From: Brevundimonas sp. UBA6550
Lineage (GTDB): Bacteria; Pseudomonadota; Alphaproteobacteria; Caulobacterales; Caulobacteraceae
NCBI RefSeq assembly: GCF_002434505.1
Contig: NZ_DJKE01000008.1
Span: forward strand, 547,300 to 611,299
Direction of reading: 5' to 3'
DNA: 64,000 nt
Position 1 is the stretch's first letter. Each line of letters opens with the position of its first letter. A program made the position numbers and the translations under genes. Shown piece by piece: positions 46,286 through 55,924 of this stretch. The notes beneath the pieces were generated by a model. That model had not been told where the DNA came from and did no database searches. It saw only the letters and a program-made list of their open reading frames with translations.

Positions 46286-46317
46286 GGAAAAGGCCGCCCG
46301 AGCGATGCCGGGGCGGC
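46286..46317 (-). terminator. Terminator of the secDF operon
   Basis: On the minus strand, GCCGCCC (46317-46311) pairs with GGGCGGC (46299-46293), followed directly by CTTTTCC. It lies 28 bases after the secF stop, a good intrinsic terminator. Confidence 0.75.
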
Positions 46318-46344
46318 TTGGTTTTCCAGCGATCGCGCGCGGGC

Positions 46345-47337
46345 CTAGGGCCGGCTGGCCATGCCCAGCTTGATCGGCTTGGCGTCGTCGGACGCGCCGC
46401 CCCCGCGTCGCACGCCCCACAGCAGGATGATCGGCGCGCCGACATAGATCGACGAATAGGTGCCGATCACGATGCCGAACATCAGGGCGATGGAGAAGCC
46501 GAACAGCGCCTCGCCGCCAAAGATGGCCAGGGCCGCCAGCACCATGACGGCGGTGACGCCGGTGATGATGGTCCGCGACAGGGTCTCGTTCAGCGACAGG
46601 TCGATCACGTCGCGCAGCGGCATGGTCTTGTATTTGCGCAGGTTCTCGCGAAGGCGGTCGAACACCACGACGGTGTCGTTCATCGAATAGCCGATCACGG
46701 TCAGCACGGCGGCCACCATGTTCAGGCTGAATTCCAGCTTGAACAGCACGATCAGGCCGAACGTCAGGATCACGTCGTGCAGCAGGCCGACCACGGCGCC
46801 GAAGCCGAACTGCGGTTCGAACCGGAACCAGATGTAGAGGAACATCAGGCCGATCGCGACGCCCAGCGCCAACAGGCCCGAGGTGAACAGCTCGCCCGAC
46901 ACCTTGGAGCCGACGACGCTCACGCCCGAATAATTGACCTGGCCCACCGCATTGCTGATGGCGCCTTCGACCTGCTGGACCACCTGGGTCTGGTCGCGGC
47001 CTTCCGGCACCTGGAAGCGCAGGATGGCGGTCGATCCGTCATCGGCGTTGGTGTCGCGTCGCGCGATGCCCTGCACCTGGACGTCGCCCAGGTTCAGGCC
47101 GTTCACGGCCTCGCGCACGCGGTCCAGCTGGATTTGCTGGCCGGCGGGCTTGGACACCTCCATCGAGGCGCCGCCCCGGAAGTCGATGCCCATGTTCAGG
47201 CCGGGCACGAAACAGGCCACGATCGAGGCCACGCACAGGATCACCGAGACGATGCCCGCCGCGCGCGAATATTTGACGAAATGGAAGTTTGTCTTCTGCG
47301 GCAGCAGTTTGATAAGGGGCCATCCACGCATCGCCAT
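46345..47337 (-). CDS. secF: Protein translocase subunit SecF
   Basis: A 330-residue protein with six helices. GLNMGIDFRGGASMEV is the family signature after helix 1; the membrane blocks ALGVAIGLMFLYIWFRF and YSMNDTVVVFDRLREN are conserved. SecF works with SecD to complete export using the proton motive force. The start is within GTGATG at the secD stop; I used the ATG at 47337, with GTG 47340 and ATG 47331 as alternatives. Confidence 0.95.
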   Translation of the reverse strand: MAMRGWPLIKLLPQKTNFHFVKYSRAAGIVSVILCVASIVACFVPGLNMGIDFRGGASMEVSKPAGQQIQLDRVREAVNGLNLGDVQVQGIARRDTNADDGSTAILRFQVPEGRDQTQVVQQVEGAISNAVGQVNYSGVSVVGSKVSGELFTSGLLALGVAIGLMFLYIWFRFEPQFGFGAVVGLLHDVILTFGLIVLFKLEFSLNMVAAVLTVIGYSMNDTVVVFDRLRENLRKYKTMPLRDVIDLSLNETLSRTIITGVTAVMVLAALAIFGGEALFGFSIALMFGIVIGTYSSIYVGAPIILLWGVRRGGGASDDAKPIKLGMASRP

Positions 47338-48929
47338 CACTCCGCGATCGGCAGTTTTTTGGGCTTGGCCTTCTTGAGCCAGTAGCCGAGCAGGACCTGG
47401 GCGACCAGGACCGAGGAGAAGACCGAGGTGAACACGCCGATGGTCAGGGTCCAGGCGAAGCCGCGCACAGGCCCCTCCCCGAACACGAACATGATGCCGG
47501 CGGCGACCAGGGTGGTCAGGTTGGCGTCGACGATGGTGCCCATGGCCTTGTTGAAGCCGGCGTCCATCGAGGCGATCACGCTGCGGCCCGCCCGGGCCTC
47601 GTCGCGCATCCGCTCATAGATCAGGACGTTGGCGTCCACGGCCACGGCGAAGGTAAGGATCAGACCCGCGATGCCCGGCAGCGTCAGCGTCGCCTGCGTC
47701 AGCGACATGGCCGCCACGATCAGCACGCCGTTCAGCACCAGACCGACCACCGACACGCCGCCGAACAACAGGCCGTAGGCCAGGATCATGAACAACACGA
47801 TGATGGCGAAACCGACCGCCGTGGACAGGGCGCCGGCGGCGACCGCGTCCGCGCCCAGTTCGGCCGTCACGGTGCGGCGCTCCTCCACGTTCAGCGGCGC
47901 CGGCAGGGCGCCCCCGTTCAGCAGGTTGACCAGGGTCGAGGCTTCCTGAATCGAGAAGTTGCCGGTGATCTGGCCCGAGCCCGAGGTGATTGCACTCTGG
48001 ATCGTCGGGGCCGAAATGACCTTGCCGTCCAAGATGATGGCGAAGGGCTTCTGCAGGTTCGCGGCCGTGGCCTCGCCGAACCGGCGCGCGCCGGCGCCGT
48101 CGAAGCGGAAGTCGATGGCCGGACGGCCGCTCTGGTCCGAACCGACGCCCGCGCGGGTCAGGTTCTCGCCCGACACCAGCACGCGCTTCTTGACCAGATA
48201 GGGTGTGCCGTCCTCGCCTTGCAGCAGTTCGGAATCCGGCGGCACGCGGCCGGCGATGGCGTCGTTGACCGAGTTTTCGACGTCCACCATCTGGAAGGTC
48301 AGTTGCGCCGTCTGGCCGATGACCTCCTCCAGCTTGGACGGATCGCTCTCGCCCGGCGCCTGGACCACGATCCGGTCGGCGCCCTGGCGGGTGATGGAGG
48401 GTTCGCGCGTGCCCAGGCTGTCGATCCGGCGGCGCACCACCTCGATGGACTGATCCACCGCCGTCGCGCCCATGCCGTTCAGCGCGGCGTCGGTATAGGC
48501 GAAGCGGATGCGGCCGTCGCCCAGGCGGGTCGCGGCGCGCTCGACCTGACCGCCCGGTCCGGTCTGTCCGCCCAGTTGCTGCAGCGCCTTGAACGCCGCG
48601 TCGGTCTGGGCCGGATTGGCCAGGGTGGCGACCACGCCGCCCGCTTCACGCTGGAAGCCGTTGGTGGCGATGCCCGCGCCGCTCAGCGTGACGCGCACGT
48701 CTTCGATCAGGTTGGTGACGCGCTTTTCGCGCATCTTCGGCACGTCGACTTCCAGCAGCAGGTACGACCCGCCCTGAAGGTCCAGCCCCAGGTTCAGCGC
48801 GTTCTTCGGCAGCCAGCCGGGCAGCGCCTCGCGCTGGGCCGGGCCCAACAGGTTGGGATAGGCCAGCAGGCAGCCGATGATCGCCGAGGCGACGACGAGG
48901 ATGACTTTCCAGCGCGACAGCTGAATCAT
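47337..48929 (-). CDS. secD: Protein translocase subunit SecD
   Basis: A 530-residue protein. The N-terminal helix is followed by ALNLGLDLQGGSYLLLEVD, a large periplasmic P1 domain with VVRRRIDSLGTREPSI, then five helices including AVDANVLIYERMRDEAR. It pulls translocating chains on the periplasmic side. It sits 34 bases after yajC and its stop overlaps the secF start. The order yajC-secD-secF is conserved. Confidence 0.96.
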   Translation of the reverse strand: MIQLSRWKVILVVASAIIGCLLAYPNLLGPAQREALPGWLPKNALNLGLDLQGGSYLLLEVDVPKMREKRVTNLIEDVRVTLSGAGIATNGFQREAGGVVATLANPAQTDAAFKALQQLGGQTGPGGQVERAATRLGDGRIRFAYTDAALNGMGATAVDQSIEVVRRRIDSLGTREPSITRQGADRIVVQAPGESDPSKLEEVIGQTAQLTFQMVDVENSVNDAIAGRVPPDSELLQGEDGTPYLVKKRVLVSGENLTRAGVGSDQSGRPAIDFRFDGAGARRFGEATAANLQKPFAIILDGKVISAPTIQSAITSGSGQITGNFSIQEASTLVNLLNGGALPAPLNVEERRTVTAELGADAVAAGALSTAVGFAIIVLFMILAYGLLFGGVSVVGLVLNGVLIVAAMSLTQATLTLPGIAGLILTFAVAVDANVLIYERMRDEARAGRSVIASMDAGFNKAMGTIVDANLTTLVAAGIMFVFGEGPVRGFAWTLTIGVFTSVFSSVLVAQVLLGYWLKKAKPKKLPIAE

Positions 48930-48963
48930 GAGGCGGTCCGGGTCTCAGCGATACGAGCGCGTA

Positions 48964-49281
48964 TCAGGCCTTGGAATCGTTGGCGGCTATGGCGGTGCGG
49001 TTGCGCACCTCGGCGATCATGGACTTGACCACCCGCACATTGACGCTGGGCGCGATCTCGACGTTGACCTCGGCGTCCTCGACGCGGGTCACCTTGCCGA
49101 TCATGCCGCTGCCCAGAACGACCGTGTCACCGCGCTTGACCGCGCCGATGGCGGCGGCGTGTTCCTTGGCGCGCTTCTGCTGCGGACGGATCAGCAGGAA
49201 GTAGAACAGGATGAAGATGCCGATGATGGGCGCAAAGCCGATCAGTTGCGCCATCAAGCCGCCGTCAGCCGCTCCGCCCAT
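48964..49281 (-). CDS. yajC: Preprotein translocase subunit YajC
   Basis: A 105-residue protein with a single N-terminal helix (LIGFAPIIGIFILFYFLLI) followed by RPQQKRAKEHAAAIGAVKRG and the small cytoplasmic domain (DTVVLGSGMIGKVTRVED). YajC associates with SecDF and YidC. The ATG at 49281 is preceded by GGAG. A longer frame to 49326 is not protein-like. Confidence 0.95.
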   Translation of the reverse strand: MGGAADGGLMAQLIGFAPIIGIFILFYFLLIRPQQKRAKEHAAAIGAVKRGDTVVLGSGMIGKVTRVEDAEVNVEIAPSVNVRVVKSMIAEVRNRTAIAANDSKA

Positions 49282-49382
49282 GGTAGTCTCCGAATACGAA
49301 AAGGGCGGCCCTCGTCGGCCCCCCATTAAAACGAGGCGCGGAACGTAGTGCGCGATCCCGAAAAGTGAAAGCCGGTTTTCGG

Positions 49383-49411
49383 AATAGATCGCGCCTAAGC
49401 AAATATGTCAC
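49383..49411 (-). promoter_or_regulatory. Candidate promoter for yajC-secDF
   Basis: On the minus strand GTGACA (49411-49406), a 17-base spacer and TCTATT (49388-49383) form a sigma-70-like pair. Transcription would start near 49376, giving a ~95-base leader before yajC. Confidence 0.4.
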
Positions 49412-49466
49412 GCCAGGACGCAAGGCGTCCTGGCGCTAGCCGCGCCTTGCGGATTGCAACGCGGCT
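49411..49466 (-). terminator. Tandem hairpins after nlpD
   Basis: Two stems lie back to back between nlpD and yajC: AGCCGCG/CGCGGCT (arms 49438-49444 and 49460-49466) and a 10-base stem CGCCAGGACG/CGTCCTGGCG (49411-49435). They would stop or slow nlpD transcription before yajC. T-runs are short. Confidence 0.5.
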
Positions 49467-49473
49467 AAAAGCG

Positions 49474-50583
49474 TCAGCGCGGCAATACGGTCAGGGGATC
49501 GACCGCGACGGGGTCGTCGCCGCGCATCTGGCGCGTCTCGAAGTGGATGGAGGGGCGTCCGTCGCCGGCCGTAAGGCCCACGGTGCCGACCTGCTGGCCA
49601 GCCCGCACGTCGTCGCCGTCCTTCACCGTCGCCGAGCCCAGATGGCCATAGACGGTGCGCCAGCCATTGGCGTGGACGATCAGGACCGTCAGACCCTGGC
49701 CGACCAGATCGCTGCCGACATAGGCCACGCGGCCCGGCGCCGAGGCGCTGACCGCCGCGCCGGCCGAGGCGCCGATGTTGATGCCGTTATTGCGCTCGCC
49801 CATGCCGACGGGGCCGAAGCGGCGAACGATGTCGCCCCGCACGGGCCACAGCAGATTCGGCTGTCCCGCAGCGGCCGCGCCCGGCGCGGCCGGCGCCTGG
49901 GCGGCGCCGGGCGAAAACGGCTGCGTCACCGGCCGCGTCTGCACCGGCAGGGCCGCATTGCCCGAGGGCGGCGGCGGCGGCGGCGGGATCACGCCGTTGT
50001 TGGGCACCAGAACCCCGACGGGCGAGGCGCCGGTCGCATAGGGGTCGCTTCCCGTATCCACCGCCGCTTGCGGCAGGATGATTCGCTGGCCCGAGGTGAT
50101 GGCGCCGCGCGGCCCCAGGCCGTTCAGGTCGATCAGGGTCTGCACCGGCGTCTGGAACCGGCGCCCGACGCCCGAGATGGTGTCGCCCGGCTGAATCACA
50201 TAGGCCGCGCCGGGCCGAACCGGCCCCGACGGCGCGGTGGACGGCGCCGGGTACGACGGCTCATAGGCGGGCGGTGCAGAGGTCGGCTGGCCGGGCGTCA
50301 CCGTGACCGGCGGCGGCAGGGCCCCGCCCTCCACCTGACCGATGGGCGCCGTCGCCGGCGGCGGCGATTCATAGGGTGCTGGGCGCGCGGGCTGGCCCTG
50401 CGGCCCGCCGGGATAGGCCGACTGCTGGCCGCCTGCGGGCGGATAGGCCCCGCGATCCGGCGCCGGGGCGGGCGCCGCATGGGTGGAGTACCTCGGTTCG
50501 GACGGATAGGTCATGCAGGCCGCCGCGCTCAGCGAAGCTCCCGCGATCAACGCCGCTCTCATCCAGCCCGAAATCACCGCCAC
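49474..50583 (-). CDS. nlpD: NlpD-like LysM/M23 lipoprotein with degenerate active site
   Basis: 369 residues. A lipoprotein signal ends SLSAAAC; a long Pro/Ala/Gly-rich linker, one LysM domain (AAYVIQPGDTISGVGRRFQT) and a C-terminal LytM/M23 domain follow. In the latter the zinc motif HxGxD is NNGIN and HxH is SIH, so zinc cannot be held normally. NlpD and EnvC with such changes activate cell-division amidases instead of cutting glycan. GAGGAG lies six bases before GTG 50583. It sits after surE-pcm, as in other proteobacteria. Confidence 0.88.
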   Translation of the reverse strand: MAVISGWMRAALIAGASLSAAACMTYPSEPRYSTHAAPAPAPDRGAYPPAGGQQSAYPGGPQGQPARPAPYESPPPATAPIGQVEGGALPPPVTVTPGQPTSAPPAYEPSYPAPSTAPSGPVRPGAAYVIQPGDTISGVGRRFQTPVQTLIDLNGLGPRGAITSGQRIILPQAAVDTGSDPYATGASPVGVLVPNNGVIPPPPPPPSGNAALPVQTRPVTQPFSPGAAQAPAAPGAAAAGQPNLLWPVRGDIVRRFGPVGMGERNNGINIGASAGAAVSASAPGRVAYVGSDLVGQGLTVLIVHANGWRTVYGHLGSATVKDGDDVRAGQQVGTVGLTAGDGRPSIHFETRQMRGDDPVAVDPLTVLPR

Positions 50584-50681
50584 CGGCCGCTCCTCGCATG
50601 GTTAAACTCGCCCGCCCGGTGTGCCCGCTCGCGCCCCATAAGCCAACCCCGCAATCGTCGCGGAATTGGGGCGGAGGCCGG

Positions 50682-50757
50682 TCGTGAGCGGTGAGCCGTG
50701 AGTCGTGACTGGGATTTTCGCTTCCTCTGATCACGCTTCACGCCTCACCACTCACGA
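50682..50757. repeat. Palindromic intergenic element, type B (GTGAG-rich)
   Basis: Arms of 27 bases (50682-50708 and 50731-50757) are inverted repeats with four mismatches, rich in GTGAG/CTCAC. It sits between pcm and nlpD and probably forms a strong stem with a ~22-base loop. It could separate pcm and nlpD expression. Confidence 0.75.
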
Positions 50758-50761
50758 TCCG

Positions 50762-51406
50762 CTACCCCTCCTTCGCCGTCCCTTCGACCAGCGGCACGAA
50801 CCGCACCTCCGTCAGGCTTTCGCGGCGGAAGGAGCCGTCGCCCTGGCCCACATAGCGATGCAGCATCTGCACCGAGGTCCGGCCCACCGGCGCGACCAGC
50901 ACGCCGTTCGGCTTCAGCTGTTTCAGCAGTTCGGTCGGCTCGGTCGGCGAGGCGGCCGTGACCATGATCCGGTCGAACGGCGCCTGTTCGGCCCAGCCCA
51001 GGCCGCCGTCGCCATGTTTGGTGATGACGTTCTCGATCTCCAGCGTGCGCAGGCGGCCTTCCGCCTCGACCAGGAGGCTGCGGTAACGCTCGACAGAATA
51101 GACATAGCGCGCCAGGCGGCTGAGGACCGCGCACTGGTATCCGCTGCCGGTGCCGATCTCCAGCACCCGGTGCCGGGCCTGGACCTCCAGCGCCTGGGTC
51201 ATCAGGCCGACGATATAGGGCTGGCTGATCGTCTGGGCGCAGTCGATGGGCAGGGCCTGGTCTTCCCAAGCCTGGTCCAGGAACTTCTCGTGCACGAAGA
51301 CCGCCCGGTCGATGCTCTCCATCGCCTTCAGCACGCGCGGGTCCGTGACCCCCTGCTGACGCAGCGACAGGATCAGGCGGCCGGCGCGGTCGTCGTGCAG
51401 GTTCAT
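50762..51406 (-). CDS. pcm: Protein-L-isoaspartate O-methyltransferase
   Basis: A 214-residue SAM-dependent methyltransferase. ISQPYIVGLMTQAL is the PCMT substrate-side signature, VLEIGTGSGYQCAVLSRLA is the SAM-binding glycine loop and YVYSVERY follows it. It repairs isoaspartyl residues in ageing proteins. The ATG at 51406 overlaps the surE stop by four bases. The pair surE-pcm is a classic stationary-phase operon. Confidence 0.95.
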   Translation of the reverse strand: MNLHDDRAGRLILSLRQQGVTDPRVLKAMESIDRAVFVHEKFLDQAWEDQALPIDCAQTISQPYIVGLMTQALEVQARHRVLEIGTGSGYQCAVLSRLARYVYSVERYRSLLVEAEGRLRTLEIENVITKHGDGGLGWAEQAPFDRIMVTAASPTEPTELLKQLKPNGVLVAPVGRTSVQMLHRYVGQGDGSFRRESLTEVRFVPLVEGTAKEG

Positions 51407-52197
51407 GCGGCGGCGGGCGCCGTCTTGGGCGGCGCCCCGCCCAGCACCTTCTTCAGGTCGTAGACGCTGGACATATGGGTCAGGTCGATATGCAGCGGCG
51501 TGACCGAGATCCGCCCCTCGTCGATGGCGCGCAGGTCCGTGCCCTCGGCGTGTTCGCGCTTTTCGCCGCGGAAGCTCATCCAGTAATAGTCGCGTCCGCG
51601 CAGATCGGTGCGGCGCACGGCGTGCATCTCGCCCACGTCGCGGAACCCTTGCGTCGTCACCTCGATCTGATCCACCTCTTCGGGGCGGCGGTTGGGGAAG
51701 TTCAGGTTCATCACCACGCCCGGCGCCCATTTCTGCGCCAGCAACCGGCCGATGATGGCGGGCGCAAAGGCTTCCGCCGTCTCCCAATGCGCCACAACCT
51801 CGTCGTGGAACCGCTCCAGGCTCTGGCTCAGGGCGATGGAGCGAATGCCGAAGGCCATGCCCTGCAAGGCGCCGGCCACCGTGCCGGAATAGCTGACGTC
51901 CTCGCCGATATTGTGCCCGCGATTGACGCCCGAAAGCACCAGGTCCGGCTTCTCCGGCATCAGGTCGTTGACGGCCAGCACGACGCAGTCGGTCGGGGTT
52001 CCCGTCACCGCGAACCGCTTTTCGCCCAGGTTCAGCACGCGCAGCGGCTCAGTCAGGGTGATCCCCCGCCCCTTGCCCGACTGTTCGACGGCGGGCGCGC
52101 ACACCCACACATCGTCGCTGATCGTCCGCGCGATCCGCTCCAGACAGGCCAGACCCTCGGCCTCGATCCCGTCGTCGTTGGTCAGAAGAATTCGCAC
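51403..52197 (-). CDS. surE: 5'/3'-nucleotidase SurE
   Basis: A 264-residue protein starting MRILLTNDDGIEAEGL, with the DD metal ligands. GTPTDCVVLAV, LSGVNRGHNIGEDVSYSGTV and NLNFPN follow in order, all SurE signatures. It dephosphorylates nucleoside monophosphates and short polyphosphates. GTG start. It is separated from serS by a long inverted repeat. Confidence 0.95.
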   Translation of the reverse strand: MRILLTNDDGIEAEGLACLERIARTISDDVWVCAPAVEQSGKGRGITLTEPLRVLNLGEKRFAVTGTPTDCVVLAVNDLMPEKPDLVLSGVNRGHNIGEDVSYSGTVAGALQGMAFGIRSIALSQSLERFHDEVVAHWETAEAFAPAIIGRLLAQKWAPGVVMNLNFPNRRPEEVDQIEVTTQGFRDVGEMHAVRRTDLRGRDYYWMSFRGEKREHAEGTDLRAIDEGRISVTPLHIDLTHMSSVYDLKKVLGGAPPKTAPAAA

Positions 52198-52204
52198 TCT
52201 AAAC

Positions 52205-52331
52205 TCCGCTCATCCCGGCGAAAGCCGGGACCCCGTTCTGTCGCTCGGCAGTGCGTTGGATCGAAGGCGCGCGAACATCGTCCGCCCCTCGCCCAAAGCA
52301 CTGGGTCCCGGCTTTCGCCGGGATGAGCGGA
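52205..52331. repeat. Palindromic intergenic element, type C (REPIN-like, 29-base perfect arms)
   Basis: Two perfect inverted arms of 29 bases (52205-52233 and 52303-52331) flank a 69-base centre. Each arm contains the small hairpin CCCGGC-GAAA-GCCGGG. Two REP-like hairpins in opposite orientation is the REPIN arrangement. It fills the serS-surE gap almost exactly and would fold into a very stable stem or act as a bidirectional terminator. Confidence 0.85.
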
Positions 52332-52335
52332 AAGA

Positions 52336-53901
<1,566 letters not shown>

Positions 53902-53970
53902 TCAGGCGGGAGAAGCCGAACGCTCTACCCGCCCGCGCCGTCACGAGCAACGCGAGAAGCTCGCTCGACC

Positions 53971-54116
53971 GTCTCCTCCCCGCTCTGCGGGGAGGGGGAC
54001 CGCGAAGCGGTGGAGGGGCTCTTGAAGTCCCACAGGCGCTGGTGATGCGGTGAAGAGCCCCTCCGTCACGGCGCGAAGACGCGCCGCGCCACCTCCCCGC
54101 TCCGCAGGGAGGAGAC
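53971..54116. repeat. Palindromic intergenic element, type D
   Basis: Outer arms GTCTCCTCCC / GGGAGGAGAC (53971-53980, 54107-54116) and inner arms GAGGGGCTCTT / AAGAGCCCCTC (54013-54023, 54053-54063), both perfect, with further partial pairing of GCGGGGAGG and CCTCCCCGC. The ~146-base unit lies between divergent serS and the patatin gene, so it probably sits in both leaders. Confidence 0.75.
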
Positions 54117-54169
54117 TATGCCCCTCCCCCCATTCCACCCGCCCCGGAATCTCGCCTACAACCCCTGAC

Positions 54170-55924
54170 ATGGCCACGGTTCGTCCCGATACGCTGGCGG
54201 CGTCGCTCGCGCGCATTTTCGAAGGTCGCATGATCGACCGCGCCAGCTGGTTCGCCCTGACCGGCGGAGAGCCGCTGTTCGCCGAAGGCGATCCGGCCGA
54301 CACCCTTTATCTGCTGCGCTCGGGCCGCCTGGGCGTCTTCAAGCTGGAGCCGGATCAGCCCGCCCAGCTGCTGGGCGTGGTCAAGGCGGGCGAGCCAGTG
54401 GGCGAAATGGCCATGCTGGCCGGCACGCCCCACACCGCCACCGTCGTCGCCCTGCGCGACAGCGAAATCCTGGCCCTGCCGCGCGAAGCCTTCTTCGAGG
54501 CCGCCCGCACCGAGCCCGACCTGATGGTCGAGCTGTCGTGCCTGATGATCCACCGAGCCCGCGAACGCACCGCCGGCGCGTCGGAACCCAGCGTCTTCGG
54601 CTTCGTCTCGGCCCGCCCCCGCCCCATCCGCGCCTTCGTGGAGCGGATCGGCGCGGCCATCCAGGCCATGGGCTTCACCTGCCAGGTCATCGACCAGTCG
54701 GCCCTGGCCTCGGCGTCCGAATGGTTCAGCCGGGTCGAGGGCGACCACGATTACGTCCTCTATGTCGCCGAGCAGGATCAGCCCGCCTGGGCCAATCTGT
54801 GCGCGCGTCAGGTGGACCGGATGTTCATCGTCGGCAGCGGGCTTCTGGCCCCGCCGTCGTCCGTGCCGCGCCGCCACGGCTTCGGCGACGGGCGCCGGCT
54901 GACCGATCTGATCCTGCTGCGCGATCCCCGGATGCATCATCCGGCCAACACGCGGGTCTGGCTGGACGCGCTTCAGCCCGACCGTTGGTTCCACTGTGTC
55001 GAGGGGCTGGCGACCGACGCCGAGCGGATCGCTCGCGTCGTCACCGGCACGGCGGTCGGTCTGGTGCTGTCGGGCGGCGGCGCGCGCGCCTATTGCCACA
55101 TCGGCGCGGTCAAGGCCTTGCAGGACGCCAGGGTCCCCATCGACTTCGCCGGCGGCGCCTCCATGGGCGCCGTGGTCGCGGCCGGCCCTGCCCTGGGGTG
55201 GGATCATGAGCGGCTGGATTTCGAAATCCGCCGCGCCTTCGTCGAATCCGACCCCCTGTCGGACCTCGCCGTGCCGATCATCGCCATGTCCCGCGCCCGC
55301 AAGGTCGCGGGCCTGCTGCAACGCGCCTATGGCGAGATCGACCTGGCGGACCTGGCCCTGCCCTTCTTCGCGGTGTCCTCCAACCTGACCTCGGGGCGGA
55401 TCGAGGTGCATCGCACCGGCCTGATGCGCCGGGCCATGCGCGCCTCCATCGCCATTCCCGGCGTCCTGCCGCCCGTCGTCATCGACGGTCAGGTGCTGGT
55501 GGACGGCGCCGTGCTGAAGAACTTTCCCACCAGCGTCATGCGCCAGTTGAACAGCGGCCCCATCGTCGGCGTGGACATGTCCCAGACGCGGGGCGTCGAT
55601 CCCCAGGCGCTGGAGAATCCGCCGTCCTGGTGGAAATGGATCCTGTCGGGCGCCTGGAAGAGCGGGCCGCCCATCGTCTCCATCCTGATGCGTTCGGCGA
55701 CCATAACCACCGACACCGAAATGGAGCAGGCGCGGGCCGACGCCGACGTCCTGGTTCTGCCCCAGGTCGCCGGCAGCGACATCCGCGACTGGAAGACCTA
55801 CGACGCTCCGGTCGCCACCGGCTATGCGGCCATGACCTCGGCGCTCGACGCCCTGCCCTGCCCCGTCGCGCAGATCAGGCATTGTCCCAAGGACGCTTCC
55901 CGGCCAGACGAAACGGAGGTCTAA
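54170..55924 (+). CDS. Patatin-like phospholipase with N-terminal cyclic-nucleotide-binding domain
   Basis: A 584-residue protein. Residues ~20-135 form a cNMP-binding fold (GGEPLFAEGDPADTLYLLRSG, GEPVGEMAMLAGTPHTATV). A ~120-residue middle region of unclear fold precedes the patatin domain: oxyanion hole SGGGARAYCHIGA, nucleophile elbow GASMG, catalytic Asp in LVDGAVLKN. The layout matches the neuropathy-target-esterase/RssA-type lysophospholipases. In-frame upstream sequence runs into the repeat, so ATG 54170 is used. The stop overlaps convergent pepP by four bases. Confidence 0.9.
   Translation: MATVRPDTLAASLARIFEGRMIDRASWFALTGGEPLFAEGDPADTLYLLRSGRLGVFKLEPDQPAQLLGVVKAGEPVGEMAMLAGTPHTATVVALRDSEILALPREAFFEAARTEPDLMVELSCLMIHRARERTAGASEPSVFGFVSARPRPIRAFVERIGAAIQAMGFTCQVIDQSALASASEWFSRVEGDHDYVLYVAEQDQPAWANLCARQVDRMFIVGSGLLAPPSSVPRRHGFGDGRRLTDLILLRDPRMHHPANTRVWLDALQPDRWFHCVEGLATDAERIARVVTGTAVGLVLSGGGARAYCHIGAVKALQDARVPIDFAGGASMGAVVAAGPALGWDHERLDFEIRRAFVESDPLSDLAVPIIAMSRARKVAGLLQRAYGEIDLADLALPFFAVSSNLTSGRIEVHRTGLMRRAMRASIAIPGVLPPVVIDGQVLVDGAVLKNFPTSVMRQLNSGPIVGVDMSQTRGVDPQALENPPSWWKWILSGAWKSGPPIVSILMRSATITTDTEMEQARADADVLVLPQVAGSDIRDWKTYDAPVATGYAAMTSALDALPCPVAQIRHCPKDASRPDETEV

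Noticed and set aside
54050..54169. An extended N-terminus for the patatin protein
   Set aside because: The upstream frame runs through the palindromic element and has no protein-like sequence; ATG 54170 starts just before the cNMP fold.
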